DNA of 51,930 nucleotides from Cyanobium sp. Cruz CV13-4-11 (GTDB lineage Bacteria; Cyanobacteriota; Cyanobacteriia; PCC-6307; Cyanobiaceae): assembly GCF_024346055.1 (NCBI RefSeq), contig NZ_JAGQCH010000023.1, positions 1 to 51,930 of the forward strand, written 5' to 3'. The position numbers were made by a program, and so were the translations under genes. This document shows positions 8,668 through 17,277 of this stretch, piece after piece. Below the pieces are notes generated by a model, which did no database searches, was not told the origin of the DNA, and was given only the letters and a program-made list of their open reading frames with translations. How positions within the stretch are numbered: position 1 is the first letter of the stretch; every line of letters begins with the position of its first letter.

Positions 8668-8687
8668 CACGTCATAACGACAACGTG
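8668..8687. promoter_or_regulatory. Inverted repeat, candidate ArsR operator
   Basis: CACGT and ACGTG are separated by 10 nt in the 146-nt space between the divergent cyclase and arsR genes. ArsR-family repressors normally bind imperfect palindromes overlapping their own divergent promoters, so this is the best candidate operator seen by eye. No binding evidence exists. Confidence 0.35.
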
Positions 8688-8795
8688 ATACTACATGACC
8701 CGTGTAACGCAGGAAGCTGCTTTAGTGATTCTGCATGACTGGCTTGAGACGACAGCGTGGTACCATCTAGACGATCCGAGGCTCTGGAGCGGTCG

Positions 8796-9101
8796 ATGGA
8801 ATCCCTCGCCGACTATTTCAAGGTGTTCTCCGAACCCAACCGCCTCACCGTGCTCGAGACCCTGCGTACGGGACCGCTGAATGTCACCGCCGTCGTCGAG
8901 AAGACCGGTCTCAGCCAGGCCCTGGTGTCCAAGCACCTCAAGCTGCTCACGATCGCCGGCGTGGTGCGCCGCCGTCCCGAAGGCAGCCTGGTGTTCTATG
9001 AAGTGATCGACAAAGGCGTCTTCCAGCTCCTGGCCCAGGCCAGAAAGCTGATGCTCGCCTCCCGCCGCCAGCAACTCGATGCCCTTGCGGCCATCCTCTG
9101 A
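8796..9101 (+). CDS. ArsR-family transcriptional repressor without cysteines
   Basis: Winged-helix dimeric repressor of 101 residues. The recognition helix region is TGLSQALVSKHLKLLTIAGV and the wing is VRRRPEGSLVFYEV. The start at 8796 (MESLADYFKVF) fits the family; an upstream ATG at 8757 would add 13 unconserved residues. The protein contains no cysteine at all, so neither the thiol metal sites of ArsR/SmtB nor the Cys pair of persulfide sensors such as SqrR/BigR is possible. What it senses is unknown. It is divergent from acsF and overlaps the pentapeptide gene by 23 nt. Confidence 0.85.
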   Translation: MESLADYFKVFSEPNRLTVLETLRTGPLNVTAVVEKTGLSQALVSKHLKLLTIAGVVRRRPEGSLVFYEVIDKGVFQLLAQARKLMLASRRQQLDALAAIL

Positions 9102-9759
9102 CCTTCCCGCCGACCTGCCGGGCGACCTCCCCGCCGGCCTGGAGGCCCTCAAACGTGCTCTGGCCGGGGGCCGACGGGACTTCGCCGGCCTGCGGCTGGG
9201 GGATCTCGATGGGGTCGCACTGGATCTCACCGGCTGCAACCTGAGCGGTGGCTGCTTCAAGGAAGGGCGCTTCGGCCATGCCCGGCTGGCGGAAGCCAAC
9301 GTGGAGGGCGCCTGCTTCCAGCAGGCTCTGCTCTGGGGGGCCGACCTCTCCGGTCTCAAGGCCAGCAGTTCCTTCTGGCACGACGCCGACCTGTCGGCGG
9401 CCCGGCTGCAGGGGGCCGATTTCGGCGGCGCCCTGATGCACCGCTGTTGCCTGCGGGGGGTGCTGGGGGCCCACAGCCGCTGGCGGGCCGCCCGGCTGGT
9501 GGAGGCCGACTTCCGGGGGGGGCTCGACCAGCGCACCGACCTGGGCGGGGCCGATTTCCAGGGGGCCGACCTCAGCTTCGCCCTGCTGCAGGGGGCCCTG
9601 CTGCAGGGCAGTGACCTTCGCGGCGCCTGCCTCTACGGCACCAACATGGGAGGCGCAGATCTGCGCGACGCCGACCTGAGCGGCTGCGACCTGCGGGACA
9701 CCGATCTCCGGGACGCCATGCTGGATGGCACCCTGCTCCACGACGCCCTGCTGCCATGA
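9079..9759 (+). CDS. Pentapeptide-repeat protein
   Basis: 226 residues made mostly of A(D/N)LXX-type pentapeptides, forming a right-handed quadrilateral beta-helix. Runs such as GADFQGADLSFALLQGALL and GADLRDADLSGCDLRDTDL show the repeat clearly from about residue 40 to the end. No signal peptide is seen. The start overlaps arsR by 23 nt and the end overlaps gor by ATGA, so the three genes form a tight operon. Biochemical roles of cyanobacterial pentapeptide proteins are mostly unknown, and none is assigned here. Confidence 0.85.
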   Translation: MPLRPSSDLPADLPGDLPAGLEALKRALAGGRRDFAGLRLGDLDGVALDLTGCNLSGGCFKEGRFGHARLAEANVEGACFQQALLWGADLSGLKASSSFWHDADLSAARLQGADFGGALMHRCCLRGVLGAHSRWRAARLVEADFRGGLDQRTDLGGADFQGADLSFALLQGALLQGSDLRGACLYGTNMGGADLRDADLSGCDLRDTDLRDAMLDGTLLHDALLP

Positions 9760-11114
9760 GCGACTGCTTCGATCTGATCGTGCTGGGGGCAGGCTCCGGT
9801 GGCCTGGCCGCCGCCAAGCGGGCGGCCTCCTACGGGGCTTCGGTGGCGATCGTGGAGGGCGACCGGGTGGGGGGCACCTGCGTGATCCGCGGCTGCGTTC
9901 CCAAGAAACTGCTCGTCTACGGCTCGGCCTACCGCCACCTGCTGGCCGATGCGGCCAGCTACGGCTGGCAGCTGGATGGCTTCCGGCCCGACGCCTCGGT
10001 GCTGCTCGCCAATGTCCGCCGCGAGGTGGACCGGCTCAACGAGCTCCACATCAGCCTGCTGGAGAAGGCGGGCGTCGCGCTGGTGCGGGGCTGGGGCCGG
10101 TTCGCCGATCCCCACCACATCGACGTGGTCCAGGGCTCCGAGGATACCCGTCGACTCCGGGGGGAACGGATCCTGATCGCCGCCGGCGGCCGCCCGCACC
10201 GGCCAGCGTTCCCCGGGGCCGAGCTGGGCTGGGTGAGCGACGACATGTTCCTGCAGGAGCGCTTCCCGGACCGGGTGGTGGTGGTGGGGGCGGGCTTCAT
10301 CGCCTGCGAATTCGCCTGCATCCTGCATGGCCTGGGAGTGGCGGTGACCCTGCTGGTGCGGGGGGATCACCTGCTGCGGGGCTTCGATCGGGAGGCCTCC
10401 AGTGCGGTGCAGGAGGCCATGGAGGCTGAAGGCATCGAGATCCGCTTCGCCCACAGCCCCGCCGCCATCACCGGCAGGCCCGGAGCCCTGGAGCTCGTCA
10501 CCCAGAGCGGTGAGGTGCTCCCCTGCGGCGGCGTGCTGCTGGCCACGGGCCGCCGGCCCTTCCTCGAGGGGCTGCAGCTGGAGTGCGCCGGGGTGGCGGT
10601 GGAAGGCCACCGCATCCCGGTGGATGCCGACCAGACCACCAACGTGCCCCACATCCATGCGGTCGGCGACGTGACCGACCGGGTCAACCTGACGCCGGTG
10701 GCGGTGGATGAAGGCCGCGCCTTCTCCGACACCGTCTACGGGAACAAGCCCCGCCAGGTGAACCACGACCTGGTCGCCAGTGCCGTGTTCAGCCAGCCGG
10801 AACTGGCCGGGGTGGGGCTGAGTGAGGAAGCGGCGATCGAACGCTTCGGAGCCGACGGCATTCGCGTCCACCGGGCCCGCTTCCGGCCCATGGCCCAGGC
10901 CCTGCCGGCCCGTGGCCCCCGGGTGCTGCTGAAACTGATCGTGGAGACCGCCACCAACAAGGTGGTGGGCTGCCACATGGTGGGCGAGCACAGCGCCGAA
11001 ATCATTCAGATGGCGGCGATCGCCATCGGCATGGGGGCCACCAAGGCCGACTTCGACCGCACCATGGCGCTGCACCCCTCGGTGGCCGAGGAGTTCGTCA
11101 CCATGCCCGGCTGA
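9756..11114 (+). CDS. gor: Glutathione-disulfide reductase
   Basis: FAD enzyme that reduces oxidised glutathione with NADPH; 452 residues, the family length. The FAD motif is GAGSGGLAAAKRAA, the redox-active disulfide is in GTCVIRGCVPKK, the nucleotide-binding motif is VVVGAGFIACEFA, and the C-terminal catalytic histidine is in MALHPSVAEEF. It overlaps the pentapeptide gene by ATGA, so it is likely expressed with arsR. Its presence beside genes of persulfide and cysteine metabolism fits thiol-redox balance. Confidence 0.95.
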   Translation: MSDCFDLIVLGAGSGGLAAAKRAASYGASVAIVEGDRVGGTCVIRGCVPKKLLVYGSAYRHLLADAASYGWQLDGFRPDASVLLANVRREVDRLNELHISLLEKAGVALVRGWGRFADPHHIDVVQGSEDTRRLRGERILIAAGGRPHRPAFPGAELGWVSDDMFLQERFPDRVVVVGAGFIACEFACILHGLGVAVTLLVRGDHLLRGFDREASSAVQEAMEAEGIEIRFAHSPAAITGRPGALELVTQSGEVLPCGGVLLATGRRPFLEGLQLECAGVAVEGHRIPVDADQTTNVPHIHAVGDVTDRVNLTPVAVDEGRAFSDTVYGNKPRQVNHDLVASAVFSQPELAGVGLSEEAAIERFGADGIRVHRARFRPMAQALPARGPRVLLKLIVETATNKVVGCHMVGEHSAEIIQMAAIAIGMGATKADFDRTMALHPSVAEEFVTMPG

Positions 11115-11127
11115 TCAGCGGCGCGGC

Positions 11128-11409
11128 TCAGAGATCCTCTTCGACGCCCGGCTTGATGGTGCAGTCGGAGAGGGGGTAGCTGACGCAGAGCAGGGCGAAG
11201 CCTTCGCCGATCTGCTCATCGTCCAGGAAGCTCTGGTCGGACTGGTCGACGCTGCCGGAGAGGATCTTGCCGGCACAGGTGCTGCAGGCTCCGGCCCGGC
11301 AGGAGTAGGGCAGATCGATGCCCTGCTCCTCGGCCGCATCGAGGATGTAGGTGTCGTCAGGGCAGGTGAAGGTCTTGCCCCCTTCCAGACTGATCGTGAA
11401 GCTCGCCAT
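11128..11409 (-). CDS. petF: Plant-type [2Fe-2S] ferredoxin
   Basis: Soluble photosynthetic electron carrier of 93 residues. The cluster ligands are in [13 protein letters not shown] plus the distal cysteine in [24 protein letters not shown] is typical of PetF. The ATG at 11409 gives the standard N-terminus MASFTISL; 43 further in-frame upstream residues have no family match. It is convergent with gor (13 nt apart) and lies downstream of the unknown 141-residue gene and cysK2. Confidence 0.95.
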   Translation of the reverse strand: MASFTISLEGGKTFTCPDDTYILDAAEEQGIDLPYSCRAGACSTCAGKILSGSVDQSDQSFLDDEQIGEGFALLCVSYPLSDCTIKPGVEEDL

Positions 11410-11504
11410 GGCGCCGCAGCAGGAATCGCAGGAAATCCTTGGGGAGCCTGGACCTGGGGGGTGTATCGAGGCGCACAGCGTGCGCGAGCGGGCACAGTGC
11501 CGCC

Positions 11505-11930
11505 TCAGGCGGATGGTGGCTCCACGGGAAAACCCCACGCCCGCCGCAGGGCGGGATCGGTGAGTTCCCAGGCGTGCTCACTGGCCACGACGGCGGCCCG
11601 CACTCCATCGCCTCCCAACCCCCGCTGCCGCCGGCAGAGCTCGAGACGCTGGCGAAAGCACAGGCTTTCCTGCAGCAGCGCTTCGACCCGTTCGCCGCCA
11701 CCGGCACTGGCCAGCATGGTGGGCTGGCTGCCACAGAGTTCGAGGGTTTCGATGTGCTGATCCAGCCAGGCAGCCTCGTACAGGAGCATGGCGTCGCTGC
11801 AGGCCTCAAGCCTTGCGCCGTAGAGGGCCAGATGCTCTTCAAGCCGGCCCTGGGACTCCCCCCGCTCCGCCGTCGGCAACGGGGTGGAGCGGTCGTGGAG
11901 CCGCTGCATGATCTGGCGCAGATAACTCAT
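11505..11930 (-). CDS. Unknown protein, 141 residues
   Basis: I do not recognise this family. The reading frame is alpha-helix-prone and rich in Leu, Glu, Arg and Ala, with scattered cysteines (in [25 protein letters not shown] and LELCRRQR) but no CxxC motif and no signal peptide. It starts 21 nt after the cysK2 stop and ends 95 nt before petF, so it is probably co-transcribed with both. Helical character and cysteines could suit a small regulatory or scaffold protein, but no function is claimed. Confidence 0.65.
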   Translation of the reverse strand: MSYLRQIMQRLHDRSTPLPTAERGESQGRLEEHLALYGARLEACSDAMLLYEAAWLDQHIETLELCGSQPTMLASAGGGERVEALLQESLCFRQRLELCRRQRGLGGDGVRAAVVASEHAWELTDPALRRAWGFPVEPPSA

Positions 11931-11951
11931 CGGCGATGGCCTCGAAAGGGG

Positions 11952-12932
11952 TCAAACGGCAGCCAGGCCCCGTTCGTTGAACATGCCCTCGAACAGAACC
12001 GAGCTGAGGTAGCGCTCACCGGAATCGGGCAGCACCACCACGATCGTGCGGCCCGCGAAGGCCTCCTCCCTGGCCAGCCGCAGGGCAGCCACGGTGGCGG
12101 CCCCGCAGGAGATGCCGGCCAGGATCCCCTCCTCCTTCATCAGGCGGCGGGCCATCGTCACCGCCTCCTCGTCGCTGACCGCCTCGACCCGATCGACCAG
12201 ACTGAGATCCAGGTTGGCGGGCACGAATCCGGCGCCGATGCCCTGGATCTTGTGGGGGCCGGGCCTGAGGTCCTCGCCGGCGATGGTCTGGCGGATCACG
12301 GGGCTGTTGAGCGGCTCCACCGCCACCGACACCAGGGGCTTGCCGAGGGTGGTCTTGATGTAGCGGCTGACGCCGGTGATGGTGCCGCCGGTGCCCACGC
12401 CCGCGACCAAGGCATCCACAACACCATCGGTGTCCTGCCAGATTTCCGGCCCTGTGGTGTCGTGGTGGATGCGGGGATTGGCCGGGTTCATGAACTGCTG
12501 CAGCATCACCCAGCGGTCCGGATCGGATTCGGCCAGCTCCCGGGCCGCGCCGATCGCCCCGCCCATGCCGAGCCGACCGTCGGTGAGGACCAGGTTGGCG
12601 CCGTAGGCCGTGAGCAGCTTGCGCCGCTCCAGGCTCATCGTCTCCGGCATCGTGAGGGTGAGGGGGATGCCCCGGGAGGCCGCCACGAACGCCAGGGCGA
12701 TGCCGGTGTTGCCGCTGGTGGGTTCGATCAGTTCCTTGCCGGGCCCCAGCAGTCCATCCTTTTCCGCCTGCCAGATCATCGCCGCGCCGATGCGGCACTT
12801 GACCGAATAGGCCGGGTTGCGGCCCTCGATCTTGGCGAGCACCCTCGCCCCGCATCCCTCCGTGACGCGATGCAACTCCACCAGCGGGGTCTGCCCGATG
12901 CTGAGGCTGTTATCGGCGTGGATGGGGCTCAT
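11952..12932 (-). CDS. cysK: Cysteine synthase A (second copy)
   Basis: Second O-acetylserine (thiol)-lyase of 326 residues, with the PLP lysine in [22 protein letters not shown] and [11 protein letters not shown]. It lacks the N-terminal extension of the paralog at 5853. The two are near-identical over long blocks, including the substrate and phosphate loops, but differ in the middle. Higher GC and association with petF suggest this is the housekeeping enzyme, while the other belongs to the encapsulin set; this division is inferred. Confidence 0.93.
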   Translation of the reverse strand: MSPIHADNSLSIGQTPLVELHRVTEGCGARVLAKIEGRNPAYSVKCRIGAAMIWQAEKDGLLGPGKELIEPTSGNTGIALAFVAASRGIPLTLTMPETMSLERRKLLTAYGANLVLTDGRLGMGGAIGAARELAESDPDRWVMLQQFMNPANPRIHHDTTGPEIWQDTDGVVDALVAGVGTGGTITGVSRYIKTTLGKPLVSVAVEPLNSPVIRQTIAGEDLRPGPHKIQGIGAGFVPANLDLSLVDRVEAVSDEEAVTMARRLMKEEGILAGISCGAATVAALRLAREEAFAGRTIVVVLPDSGERYLSSVLFEGMFNERGLAAV

Positions 12933-13066
12933 GGTGCTCCCTGTGGATCCGGTCCATGGGCACCTTAGACAGCGTTCGCGCGCCGAAGACTGTCAAGCAG
13001 CTGGGGCACGTCGCGCCGGCGACACCGACCCATACGATCGGTTTCAGCCATGGAACGTCGCCAGGG

Positions 13067-13564
13067 GTGAAGACACCGATCCCCGGGATCAATGGGCCCG
13101 TCGCCCTGCTGCTGCTGCTGCTCTCCATCGCCGTGGTCACCGTGGCCCTCGACCGGGGCCGCTACTGGTGGCAGTGGTGGCGCAGCCGCGCCTCCCGCCG
13201 GCAGCAATGGGAGCGGCTGCTGGCGGAGCAGGGGGCGTCTGCCGCGGGGCGGAAGCTGGAGGATTGGGACCTGGAGATGCGCTTCGGGGAGCCGCTGCTG
13301 CAGGCCGCCGTCGTGCTGGCCCCGTTGCTGGGGCTGGTGGGTACCGTGCTCGGCCTGATGCAGGTGCTCGCCAGCCTCGGCCCCCAGTTGCTGCTGCCGG
13401 CGGGCGCCAACCTGGCCGGGTTCGGCCAGGTGCTGCTGAGCACGGCCATCGGGCTGATCGTCAGCCTGATCGCCAGCACGAGCCTGGTCGCCAACCAATG
13501 GCTGCGGCGTAGCCAGTGCCTGCGGCTGCAGCGCCTCGGCCATGCCTGGGCCCCCCCGGCATGA
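13067..13564 (+). CDS. exbB: ExbB/TolQ-type proton channel subunit
   Basis: Inner-membrane protein of the MotA/TolQ/ExbB family. Three hydrophobic segments are visible: VALLLLLLSIAVVTVAL, the conserved GLVGTVLGLMQ region, and VLLSTAIGLIVSLIAS. It would form the proton-driven motor with the two ExbD-like proteins that follow, each overlapping the next by 4 nt. The GTG at 13067 was chosen because the in-frame ATG at 12956 lies only 23 nt from the divergent cysK start, which would leave no promoter space. Starting at 12956 would give 202 residues. Confidence 0.85.
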   Translation: MKTPIPGINGPVALLLLLLSIAVVTVALDRGRYWWQWWRSRASRRQQWERLLAEQGASAAGRKLEDWDLEMRFGEPLLQAAVVLAPLLGLVGTVLGLMQVLASLGPQLLLPAGANLAGFGQVLLSTAIGLIVSLIASTSLVANQWLRRSQCLRLQRLGHAWAPPA

Positions 13565-13914
13565 CCTACGCCCTTGCCTCTCTGGTAGGGCTGACCCTAC
13601 TGCTCTGCGGATCGGTCGCGGCCCTGGCGGACCTGGCCCGGGAACGCCAGCCGCGGCTGCGCCCCCAGGGCGGGGAGGCCCTCAGCGGGGCCCTGTGGAT
13701 CGTGCAGGCGGCAGAGGATCGCTGGTTCGTCAATGGGGAGCCGGTGTCGCGCGGCCGGCTGGCGGACCTGCTGGCTTCGCAGCCGGACAGCACCGAGATC
13801 CGCTTCCTGCCGGCCGGCACGCTGCCGCTGGGGCAGGTGAGCCGCTCCCTGGCCCAGCTGCGCGCGCTCAGTCCCCGGCCGGTGGTGCTGGCCTTGCCGG
13901 GCAAGGCGCCATGA
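13561..13914 (+). CDS. ExbD/TolR-like protein 1 (divergent)
   Basis: 117 residues with one N-terminal membrane segment (ALASLVGLTLLLCGSVAAL) and a periplasmic domain of ExbD character (WFVNGEPVSRGRLADLL, then IRFLPAGTLPLGQV). The conserved aspartate near the start of the ExbD membrane helix is not in its usual place; an Asp occurs only at the far end. The ATG overlaps the exbB stop by 4 nt. It may be a structural partner of the second ExbD-like protein rather than a proton carrier. Confidence 0.75.
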   Translation: MTYALASLVGLTLLLCGSVAALADLARERQPRLRPQGGEALSGALWIVQAAEDRWFVNGEPVSRGRLADLLASQPDSTEIRFLPAGTLPLGQVSRSLAQLRALSPRPVVLALPGKAP

Positions 13915-14276
13915 ACACCGAAACCGACCCCAACGGGCCCTGGTTGCCATCGCTGGACGCCCTGGCCCTGGGGGCGATGGCCACGGGACTGGCCCTGCTG
14001 ACCCTGGCGCTGATCCTGGTTCCCCAGCGGCTGGCCCAGCGGCCGGCCAGCCAGGGGATCGTCAGCCTGCACCTGGCCGCCGACGGGCAGGTGCGGCTGT
14101 GGAACCAGCCGGTCCCCAGCGGCCAGCTGGTCGGCGTGCTGCAACGGCTCAACGCCGGCCCGGGCCGTCCCACCCTGCGGTTGGTTCCCGACCGTGACGT
14201 GCCCTGGGGGCTGGTGCAGCGGCTGATGGGGCAGCTGGGCCGCTCGGAGCTGCCCCTGGAACTGCAACTGCCATGA
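13911..14276 (+). CDS. exbD: ExbD/TolR-like protein 2
   Basis: 121 residues; membrane helix after PSLDALALGA, where the Asp occupies the position of the proton-carrying Asp of ExbD. The periplasmic domain follows the ExbD pattern (DGQVRLWNQPVPSGQLVGVL, then LVPDRDVPWGLVQRLM). It overlaps both neighbours by 4 nt. Together with the preceding gene it makes an ExbB-ExbD-ExbD arrangement of a kind seen in energised outer-membrane transport systems. Confidence 0.82.
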   Translation: MNTETDPNGPWLPSLDALALGAMATGLALLTLALILVPQRLAQRPASQGIVSLHLAADGQVRLWNQPVPSGQLVGVLQRLNAGPGRPTLRLVPDRDVPWGLVQRLMGQLGRSELPLELQLP

Positions 14277-14989
14277 AAGTCAGCCTGTCCTTCCCCCATT
14301 GGCGCCATCTCCAGCTGCCCCTGCTGGTGGCCCTGGCCCTGAACGGGCTGCTGCTGCTGCCGGCCCTGCGCCCCTCCCAGCGGCCGGTGGCCAGCAGAGC
14401 CGCCGTCCCGGCGGACGACACCCCCGAGCTGCTGCGCTTCAGCCGCCAGCAGGCCCGGGAGCCGTCCTTGCCCCTGCTGGCCCTGCCTTCCCTCAGCACC
14501 CTGCCGCCGCCACCGCCGACGGATCTGCCGGCCGAGCCCCGCGCCGGGGCGGCCAGCGGCCGGCGTGGCAACGACGCCCGCCCCACCAGGTCCCAGGACC
14601 GGATGGCGACGACCGCCACGGCGGCGGAGCGGGGGGCCGCCCAGGACCGTCCCCTCTCCAGGGCCGGCGCGGAACCCACTGCGGCCACCAGGTTGCTCGC
14701 CCTGGCCCTGCAGGCCCGGCCCGTCGAGCCGTCCGAAGCCACGGCCCTGGCGGGTCTGTGGGAGCAGGCCACGGCCACAGGGGAGTCTCCCGACGGGATG
14801 GCCGTGCCGGCGGACGGCCTGGAATGGCGGCGGTTGCCCCTGGCCAAGGCACGCGCCGCCGGGCTGCCCTTCAGTGATCCCCTCGCCGTCGTGTCCGCAG
14901 GCAAGCTGCTGCTGCTTTGGCCAGAGGGGACGGCCTTCTGGATGCTGGCCGCCGCGGGCAACAGCAAAACGGTCAGCGCGACCCCCTGA
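14273..14989 (+). CDS. TonB-position protein with proline-rich linker
   Basis: 238 residues. It has one N-terminal membrane anchor (LPLLVALALNGLLLLPAL), then a Pro-rich segment (LSTLPPPPPTDLP), a low-complexity Ala/Arg linker and a compact C-terminal part (from about 150). Topology and place at the end of exbB-exbD-exbD match TonB, but I do not see a standard TonB C-terminal domain, so it may be a cyanobacterial analogue. It ends 17 nt inside the convergent aminotransferase gene. Confidence 0.6.
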   Translation: MKVSLSFPHWRHLQLPLLVALALNGLLLLPALRPSQRPVASRAAVPADDTPELLRFSRQQAREPSLPLLALPSLSTLPPPPPTDLPAEPRAGAASGRRGNDARPTRSQDRMATTATAAERGAAQDRPLSRAGAEPTAATRLLALALQARPVEPSEATALAGLWEQATATGESPDGMAVPADGLEWRRLPLAKARAAGLPFSDPLAVVSAGKLLLLWPEGTAFWMLAAAGNSKTVSATP

Positions 14990-16175
14990 ACGGCCCCAGA
15001 GCCTGGAACAGGCGCCGCAGGGCCTCCTCCAGATCCGGGGCTTCGAGCATGCCGTAGCTGAGCCGCAGCAGGCCCAGCCCGTTGGCCGGCGGCAGGCCGA
15101 AGCTATCGCCGGGCAGGGCCGCCACCCCGTGCTCCAGCACCAGGTGCCGCATCAGTGACTCCCCATCCAGGGCACAGGGGAAGCGCAGCAGGCCATAGAA
15201 GGCCCCATCCGGGGGACCCAGCAGCTCCACCGCCAGGCCGCCGTCCCGGGCCGCCGCCACCGCGGCGAGCAACTGCCGGCGCCGCTGGCCGAGGGCCTGG
15301 ACATGGGGGCGGCTCCAGGCGGGTCCGGCCTCCAGGGCCGCCAGCGCCGCCCGCTGGCTCACCTGGGGCGGACAGATCAGCACCGTGTCCTGAACCTTGG
15401 CCAGGGCACCCATCAGCTGGCGGGGCACCGCCGCGTAGCCCACCCGCCAGCCCGCCATGCCGTAGGCCTTGGACAGAGAGAACAGGGACACCGTGTGGCC
15501 GCCGCTGCCCGGCAACCGGCCAGGACTTGCATGGGGCACCGACCCATGGACGAAATCGGCATAGGCCTCGTCGCTCACATGGACCAGCCCGTGGCGGTGG
15601 CACAGGGCGTTGATGGCCGCCAGCACCTCCGGCGGGGTCACCAGGCCGCTGGGGTTGCTGGGGGAGATCGTCACGATGGCGCGGCTGCGGGGGGTGATCG
15701 CCGCCGCCAGCCGGTCGGGATCGGGCACCAGCCCCGCCGCCACCGGCACGGGCACCCCACCGGCCAGGCGGATCGCCATGGCGTGGTTGAAATAGAACGG
15801 CAGCGGCAGCAGCACCTCGTCGCCGGGGTCGCAGAGCACCTGGGCGATGGCGTTGAAGGCCATGTTGCTGCCCGCCGTCACCAGCAGCTCGCTGCCCTCC
15901 AGATCCAGGCCGCGCCCCTCGCTGAGCTCCCGGCGCACGGCCTCCAGCAACTCCGGCTCCCCCTGCACCGGCCCATAGCGATCGAGGCGCCGATCCGTCT
16001 GGGCGAGGGCCAGGGTCACGGCCCGGCCCACCCCCGGCGGTGGCGCCCAGGCCACCATGCCCTGGGCCAGGGAGAGGGCTTGCGGGCGCTGGCGCATCAG
16101 GGCGCCCACCTGGGCGATGACCGGATCGGCCACCGCCGCCATCCGTCCTGCCGCCATGGGGAAAGCGTCCGCCAT
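14973..16175 (-). CDS. Class I/II aminotransferase
   Basis: PLP aminotransferase of 400 residues. Visible motifs are SLAQGMVAWAPP, VTAGSNMAFNAI, SPSNPSGLVTP, DEAYADF, and the PLP lysine in SLSKAYGMAGWRVGY. The closest functional types are aspartate, methionine-sulfur or kynurenine-like aminotransferases of fold type I; the exact substrate cannot be read from sequence. It lies 1 nt upstream, in minus-strand terms downstream, of phoR and may share its transcript. Confidence 0.85.
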   Translation of the reverse strand: MADAFPMAAGRMAAVADPVIAQVGALMRQRPQALSLAQGMVAWAPPPGVGRAVTLALAQTDRRLDRYGPVQGEPELLEAVRRELSEGRGLDLEGSELLVTAGSNMAFNAIAQVLCDPGDEVLLPLPFYFNHAMAIRLAGGVPVPVAAGLVPDPDRLAAAITPRSRAIVTISPSNPSGLVTPPEVLAAINALCHRHGLVHVSDEAYADFVHGSVPHASPGRLPGSGGHTVSLFSLSKAYGMAGWRVGYAAVPRQLMGALAKVQDTVLICPPQVSQRAALAALEAGPAWSRPHVQALGQRRRQLLAAVAAARDGGLAVELLGPPDGAFYGLLRFPCALDGESLMRHLVLEHGVAALPGDSFGLPPANGLGLLRLSYGMLEAPDLEEALRRLFQALGPFRGSR

Positions 16176-16176
16176 C

Positions 16177-17277
16177 TCAGGCGCTGGCCGGCAGCAGCAG
16201 TTCCATCACGGCGCCACCCTCTGGGTGGTTGGCGGCCTGGATGCGTCCGCCGTGGGTGACGGCGATCTGCTGGACGATTGCCAGACCCAGGCCGCTGCCG
16301 CCCCGGTCGCTGCGCACCCGGGAGGGATCACCGCGGTAGAAGCGCTCGAACATGTGCTCCAGGTCGTCCTCACTCAGGCCCGGGCCCTCGTCGCGGATGG
16401 TCAGCAGGCACCACCCCGCCGTCACTTCGATCTCCACCCGCAGCGTGCCCCCGTCCGGGCTGTAGCGCAGGGCGTTGTCGAGCAGGTTGAGGACGGCCCG
16501 GTGCAGCCGCGAGACATCGCCCATCACGCCCAGGGGGGACTCGGCCGCCAGCTCCAGGCGAATGCCGCGGCGCTCGGCCAGGGGGCGCAGACCCAGCCAC
16601 ACCTGTTGCACCAGCTGGGACAGATCGACGCGGCTGCGCAGGCGAATCCCTTCCGGCAGGGAGTTCTCCAGCCGGGACAGTTCCAACAGATCACCGACGA
16701 GCCGTTGCAGCCGCAGCAGTTCCCGCTGCAGCCGTTCGACCAGCACCGCATTGGCGTCATTGACGTGGGCCGACAGGCTGTCGCCCACCAGCAGCAGGGC
16801 CGTGAGGGGCGTCTTGAGTTCGTGGGCCACATCGCTCACCCAGCGCTCCTGCTGCTCCAGCTGGGCTTCGATCGACCGACGGCTCTGGAGCATCACCGCC
16901 ACCCAGCCGCCATCGCCGGGCAGGACCACCACCGCCAGTTGCTGGTCGCCCGGCTCCCAGTCCAGCCGCTGGGGCCGCTCCCGTCGGCGGGCGTTGCGGA
17001 TCCCTTCGAGCAGCTCGGTGGACTGGCAGAGATGTTCAAGCGGTTCCTGACGGCGCAATCCCGCCCCGGGGACATCCAGCAGCCGTTCAGCCCGCAGGTT
17101 GATCAACTGGATGCGATCGGCCTTATCGAGGATCAACCAGCCATCGGGCGCTTCGCCGATCCAGCGCAGCAGCTGGCGCAACGAAAGCCCGGAGAGGCCA
17201 TGGCCGGGGCGGCGGCGGCGGCGTCCCAGCAGCCAACCCAGGGCAAGCCCGAGCAGCCCGGCCAGCAGCACCCCCAT
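16177..17277 (-). CDS. phoR: Phosphate sensor histidine kinase PhoR/SphS
   Basis: 366 residues: one N-terminal membrane segment followed by an Arg run, a PAS-like region (GWLILDKADRIQLIN), the HisKA domain with the phosphorylated His in DVAHELKTPLTALL, and the ATPase domain (NLLDNALRYSP, DEGPGLS, GSGLGLAIVQQI). It abuts phoB with no gap. In marine and freshwater picocyanobacteria this pair controls the phosphate-starvation response, and the nearby PstS and CHAD genes support that here. Confidence 0.88.
   Translation of the reverse strand: MGVLLAGLLGLALGWLLGRRRRRPGHGLSGLSLRQLLRWIGEAPDGWLILDKADRIQLINLRAERLLDVPGAGLRRQEPLEHLCQSTELLEGIRNARRRERPQRLDWEPGDQQLAVVVLPGDGGWVAVMLQSRRSIEAQLEQQERWVSDVAHELKTPLTALLLVGDSLSAHVNDANAVLVERLQRELLRLQRLVGDLLELSRLENSLPEGIRLRSRVDLSQLVQQVWLGLRPLAERRGIRLELAAESPLGVMGDVSRLHRAVLNLLDNALRYSPDGGTLRVEIEVTAGWCLLTIRDEGPGLSEDDLEHMFERFYRGDPSRVRSDRGGSGLGLAIVQQIAVTHGGRIQAANHPEGGAVMELLLPASA

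Noticed and set aside
8650..8670. GTG 8670 as acsF start
   Set aside because: It overlaps the inverted repeat that looks like an operator, and the added residues are not conserved. Kept only as an alternative.
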